Part shown: piece after piece, positions 61,357-64,000 of the stretch
How positions within the stretch are numbered: position 1 is the first letter of the stretch
Layout of the letters: the number at the start of each line of letters is the position of its first letter
DNA from: Nonomuraea muscovyensis
Lineage (GTDB): Bacteria; Actinomycetota; Actinomycetes; Streptosporangiales; Streptosporangiaceae
Length of the DNA: 64,000 bases
NCBI RefSeq assembly: GCF_014207745.1
Contig: NZ_JACHJB010000003.1
Coordinates: 1-64,000 of the forward strand
Direction of reading: 5' to 3'
Made by a program: the position numbers and the translations under genes
The notes under the pieces: generated by a model
Database searches by the model: none
Told to the model about the DNA's origin: nothing
The model's input: the letters and a program-made list of their open reading frames with translations, nothing else

Positions 61357-62556
61357 ATGCCGCGGGTCTTCCGGGGAGTGGCGGTCACGGCGCTGGCGGC
61401 CGCGCTGCTGGCCGGGGCGGCCACACCCGGGGTGGCCGCCGCGGACAGCAGGTCCCTGCCGAAGGCCGCTGCCGGGCAGGATCGCCCGGAACTGCAGAAG
61501 GCCGTCCAGGCGTTCGTCGATCGCGGTTACGCCGGGTTGCAGATGCGCGTGCACGATCAGCGGGGCGAGTGGGTCGGCAGCGCCGGGGTGCGCAAGCTGG
61601 GCCAGAGCGCGAAGCCGCCGACGAACGGGCGGTTCTGGGTGGGCAGTATCACCAAGACCTTCACCGCGACCGTGGTGTTGCAACTGGTGGCCGAGGGCAA
61701 GATCGGGTTGGACGCCCCGGTGGCCGGCTACCTGCCCAAGCTCGGGCTGGACCGGCGGATCACCGTGCGGATGCTGCTGCGGCACACCAGCGGGTTGTTC
61801 AACTACACCGGCGAGTACTACGACGACGGGACGGTCGTGCCGGGGATCCCCGCGATGGGCAAGGAGTGGGTGGACAACCGGTTCCGCACCTACCGGCCGC
61901 AGGAGCTGGTACGGCTCGCGTTGTCCAAGCCGGCGCGGTTCGAGCCGGGGACGGACCAGAGCTACTCCAACACCAACTACACGCTGGCCCTGCTGCTGAT
62001 CGAGAAGGTCACCGGTCGCTCGTACGCCGAGGAGATGCAGCGGCGGATCCTGCGACCGCTCGGGCTGCGGGGCACCGTGGTGCCGGGTGTCCGGACGCAA
62101 CTCCCCGGGCCGCACGCCCACGGCTACTACCGCTACCAGGACGCCGGCCAGTGGAAGGTGGTCGACGTCACCCGCCAGAACCTCTCCCTGCTGGCCGGCG
62201 CCGGTGACATGATCTCGACCACCCAGGATCTCCAGACGTTCGTCTCCGCGCTGATGGGCGGCAAGCTCCTGCCGGCCCCGCTGCTGGCCGAGATGCGCAA
62301 GCCGCATGGGAAGCTGGGCTACGGCCTTGGGCTGTTCGTGCAGGACCTGGGCCCGAACTGCGGCGGCACCGTCTTCCAGCACAACGGCAGCCCTCCCGGG
62401 GGCTACGGGGCGCTGATGTACAGCTCGCCCGACGGCAGTAAGACCCTGACCGCCTCGGTGACCAGCGGAGACGCCGCAGTCGACCAGGCGCAGGAGTTCC
62501 CGAAGGCCCTGGAGAAGCTCTTGACGGCGGTGTTCTGCGGCGGGCAGGCCGACTAA
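61357..62556 (+). CDS. Secreted serine hydrolase (beta-lactamase / D-Ala-D-Ala carboxypeptidase family)
   Basis: 399 residues from ATG 61357, chosen because the signal peptide (GVAVTALAAALLAGAATPGV) begins just after it. Catalytic motifs: S97-I-T-K100 (WVGSITKTFTATV), Y203-S-N (QSYSNTNYTLALL) and the H342-N-G box (FQHNGSPPGGYG), as in class C beta-lactamase-like peptidases (family S12). Probably acts on peptidoglycan peptides or a similar ester or amide. An upstream in-frame piece of an ABC ATPase could extend the N-terminus if translation starts at 61273. Confidence 0.9.
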   Translation: MPRVFRGVAVTALAAALLAGAATPGVAAADSRSLPKAAAGQDRPELQKAVQAFVDRGYAGLQMRVHDQRGEWVGSAGVRKLGQSAKPPTNGRFWVGSITKTFTATVVLQLVAEGKIGLDAPVAGYLPKLGLDRRITVRMLLRHTSGLFNYTGEYYDDGTVVPGIPAMGKEWVDNRFRTYRPQELVRLALSKPARFEPGTDQSYSNTNYTLALLLIEKVTGRSYAEEMQRRILRPLGLRGTVVPGVRTQLPGPHAHGYYRYQDAGQWKVVDVTRQNLSLLAGAGDMISTTQDLQTFVSALMGGKLLPAPLLAEMRKPHGKLGYGLGLFVQDLGPNCGGTVFQHNGSPPGGYGALMYSSPDGSKTLTASVTSGDAAVDQAQEFPKALEKLLTAVFCGGQAD

Positions 62557-62565
62557 GGTCCTTCG

Positions 62566-63216
62566 ATGCGCATGTATCTCTCCTCCTTCCGGATGGGCGA
62601 TCGGCCAGACCAGTTGCTCGCGCTGCTGGGCGGGCAGGGTTCGGCCGAAGTCGCCGTGATCGCCAACGCCATGGACGCCCAGCCCCCGGACGAACGCAGA
62701 GCCGGGGTCGAGCGTGAGACCAGCGAGCTCACCGCGCTGGGGCTGCAGCCGACCGAGCTTGACCTGCGCACGTTCTTCGACCAGCCCCACCAAGCCGTCG
62801 CGGCCGTGCTGGCCCGCTTTCCCATGGTCTGGGTGCGCGGCGGAAATGTGTTCATGCTGCGTTACGCGCTCGCCCGCAGTGGTGCCGACACCGCACTGAC
62901 AGCCCTGATCCGACGGGACGCAGTGGTCTACGCCGGATACAGCGCCGGCCCGTGCGTGCTGGCGCCGAGCCTGCGCGGACTGGAGTACTGCGACGACCCG
63001 CACGTCGTCCCCGCGACCTACGGCATGCCGGTGATCTGGGACGGGCTGGGCGTCCTCGACTACGCGGTGGTGCCACACATCGACTCCCCGGGCCACCCTG
63101 AGTCGCAGGCCCTGGGTGTCGTCGCGGCCAACTACGATGCTGACGGCATCGCGCACCGCACCCTGCGTGACGGGCAGGCACTCGTCATCGACGGCGAGGA
63201 CACGCGTATCTGCTGA
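62566..63216 (+). CDS. Peptidase E-like (family S51) / class I glutamine amidotransferase-like protein
   Basis: 216 residues, starting 9 bases after the serine hydrolase stop, so probably co-transcribed. MRMYLSSFRMGDRPDQLLAL, VIANAMDAQPPDERRAG and VWVRGGNVFMLRYALARS lead to the nucleophile elbow YAGYSAGPCVLAPS with S126; H171 lies in AVVPHIDSPGHPES. This is the aspartyl dipeptidase (PepE) family, a cytosolic enzyme releasing N-terminal Asp. All key residues are visible. Confidence 0.9.
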   Translation: MRMYLSSFRMGDRPDQLLALLGGQGSAEVAVIANAMDAQPPDERRAGVERETSELTALGLQPTELDLRTFFDQPHQAVAAVLARFPMVWVRGGNVFMLRYALARSGADTALTALIRRDAVVYAGYSAGPCVLAPSLRGLEYCDDPHVVPATYGMPVIWDGLGVLDYAVVPHIDSPGHPESQALGVVAANYDADGIAHRTLRDGQALVIDGEDTRIC

Positions 63217-63387
63217 CCGGCACCCTGCCGACGCCCGACGACGCCTCGCCGATGAGCACCCCGCCGACCCGACTGGACGGCGGGATGCTCTCGTCCCACA
63301 CCATTCGGCACTTTCAACGCCTGGCTCGCAGGCATTTCGAGCGCCGCGGGGCCGGGGTTGCCGAACCGGATCCGTGTCATCGGACGG

Positions 63388-63744
63388 TCACCGGCGTTCT
63401 TCCTCCGGCGGAAACCAGGCCTGAAGGTTCTCGGGGTTGATCGGCACTGAGATGTGTTCGTGCGTGATCAACCACTTGTCGCTTGACCGTCGGCAACAAA
63501 CGGTCGATCTTACCCATATCGCGCTCTGGAGCCCGTTCTTGCGTGTTCCGCTGTCCAGGTGAAGCATGTGCGCGAAGGCGACGTCTGCACTCGTCGCAAG
63601 GGTAAGGTCGTGCGTTTCCAGGCCGATGGGGCCATCGTATTCGTCAAACCACCGCACAAAGTTGCCGCGGACTTCATCCAATCCCGCGAACTGGAGAGGG
63701 GGAACGACATCGTAATAAACGATGTCGGAAGAATAGTGTGACAT
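63388..63744 (-). CDS. SnoaL/NTF2-like protein, 5'-truncated
   Basis: 118 residues from ATG 63744. SDIVYYDVVPPLQFAGLDEV, RGNFVRWFDEYDGPIGLETH and KWLITHEHISVPINPENLQA form a SnoaL-like cone fold. The frame continues upstream (WKSLIDRLMSHY), showing that the first helix is cut off where transposon sequence begins. Proteins of this fold are small isomerase or hydrolase-like enzymes or binding proteins. Likely inactive. Confidence 0.65.
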   Translation of the reverse strand: MSHYSSDIVYYDVVPPLQFAGLDEVRGNFVRWFDEYDGPIGLETHDLTLATSADVAFAHMLHLDSGTRKNGLQSAIWVRSTVCCRRSSDKWLITHEHISVPINPENLQAWFPPEEERR

Positions 63745-63807
63745 GAGTCGATCAATGAGGCTTTTCCAACCTGATCGCGCTGGTCAGCAGGGGCGGCGCC
63801 GGGACGA

Positions 63808-64000
63808 GTTGGCATGAGAAGAGGCTCCCGGTAAGACAGCAGTCGACCAAGATCCGATGCCTCTACCGGAGAGCCTCGTTGCTGTCTTACCGCGCCGCGA
63901 TTCCGCTGTCCAATCACACCCTGATCCGCCTGGCCGAGCTCATCCGTACCCGGCGTGCCGAGCGCCGCTGCCGATGGCGGCGCCTGGATGCGTCCCGGCA
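63808..64000 (+). mobile_element. Left end of an insertion sequence with partial transposase (runs off the window)
   Basis: From TTG 63879 a frame reads LLSYRAAIPLSNHTLIRLAE, then LIRTRRAERRCRWRRLDASR, the N-terminus of a common actinobacterial transposase (IS5-like, DDE_Tnp_4 group). GGTAAGACAGCA (63829-63840) and TGCTGTCTTACC (63880-63891) form an inverted repeat at the element end. It adjoins the truncated SnoaL-like gene. Confidence 0.6.

Noticed and set aside
61282..63156. 624-residue minus-strand frame across the serine hydrolase and peptidase E genes
   Set aside because: Both plus-strand genes show complete catalytic motifs; the antisense frame is a GC-rich shadow.

Overview
The window is high-GC actinomycete chromosome. 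The large secreted DNRLRE/Rhs proteins, the AfsR/SARP regulator, the CU044_5270-type protein beside an ECF sigma factor, and frequent GTG starts suggest a Streptosporangiaceae-like filamentous actinobacterium (Nonomuraea or a relative). That assignment is inference; no rRNA or other taxonomic marker is present. Most of the window is accessory DNA: toxin loci, broken insertion sequences, tyrosine-integrase remnants and CRISPR fragments, with more ordinary chromosome from about 55 kb onward.

Region 0-25 kb holds two polymorphic-toxin loci around a damaged CRISPR locus. A 2296-residue secreted protein ends in a NucA/NucB-type DNase domain and is followed by a SUKH (SMI1/KNR4) gene, its likely immunity gene. 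A type I-E remnant comes next: headless cas6e, cas1 and cas2 between two small arrays in opposite orientation, with no cas3 or Cascade genes in the window. The second array runs into a headless, frameshifted replication/HTH gene, followed by a decayed IS701-type element bounded by CTAG. The second toxin locus is an Rhs protein with a Hint domain and a PD-(D/E)XK-like tip, plus an unrecognised, probable immunity gene. An IS3-family element has split this Rhs gene close to its signal peptide.

Region 25-42 kb is a graveyard of integrative elements. Two copies of a tRNA-Tyr 3' end, each followed by a hairpin and a decayed tyrosine integrase, mark successive integrations. Within and around them lie two related tiny membrane proteins, a lower-GC lipoprotein gene, IS1182, IS5 and IS256 remnants, and stray CRISPR repeats. 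Interleaved chromosomal genes include an S8 protease and an ECF sigma factor with its CU044_5270 partner.

Region 42-55 kb has an ArsR-controlled operon (two flavoprotein monooxygenases and a BASS-family permease), a large SARP regulator, and a 4.8-kb segment bounded by 0.68-kb inverted copies of a dihydrofolate-reductase-family gene. That segment carries a TetR regulator and a DHA2-type multidrug exporter, so it could invert by recombination between the copies. Region 55-64 kb carries a GNAT acetyltransferase, small secreted proteins, a possible WXG100-like/membrane protein pair, a substrate-binding protein, an EEP-family hydrolase, a serine hydrolase, a peptidase E, a truncated SnoaL-like gene and the start of another transposase.
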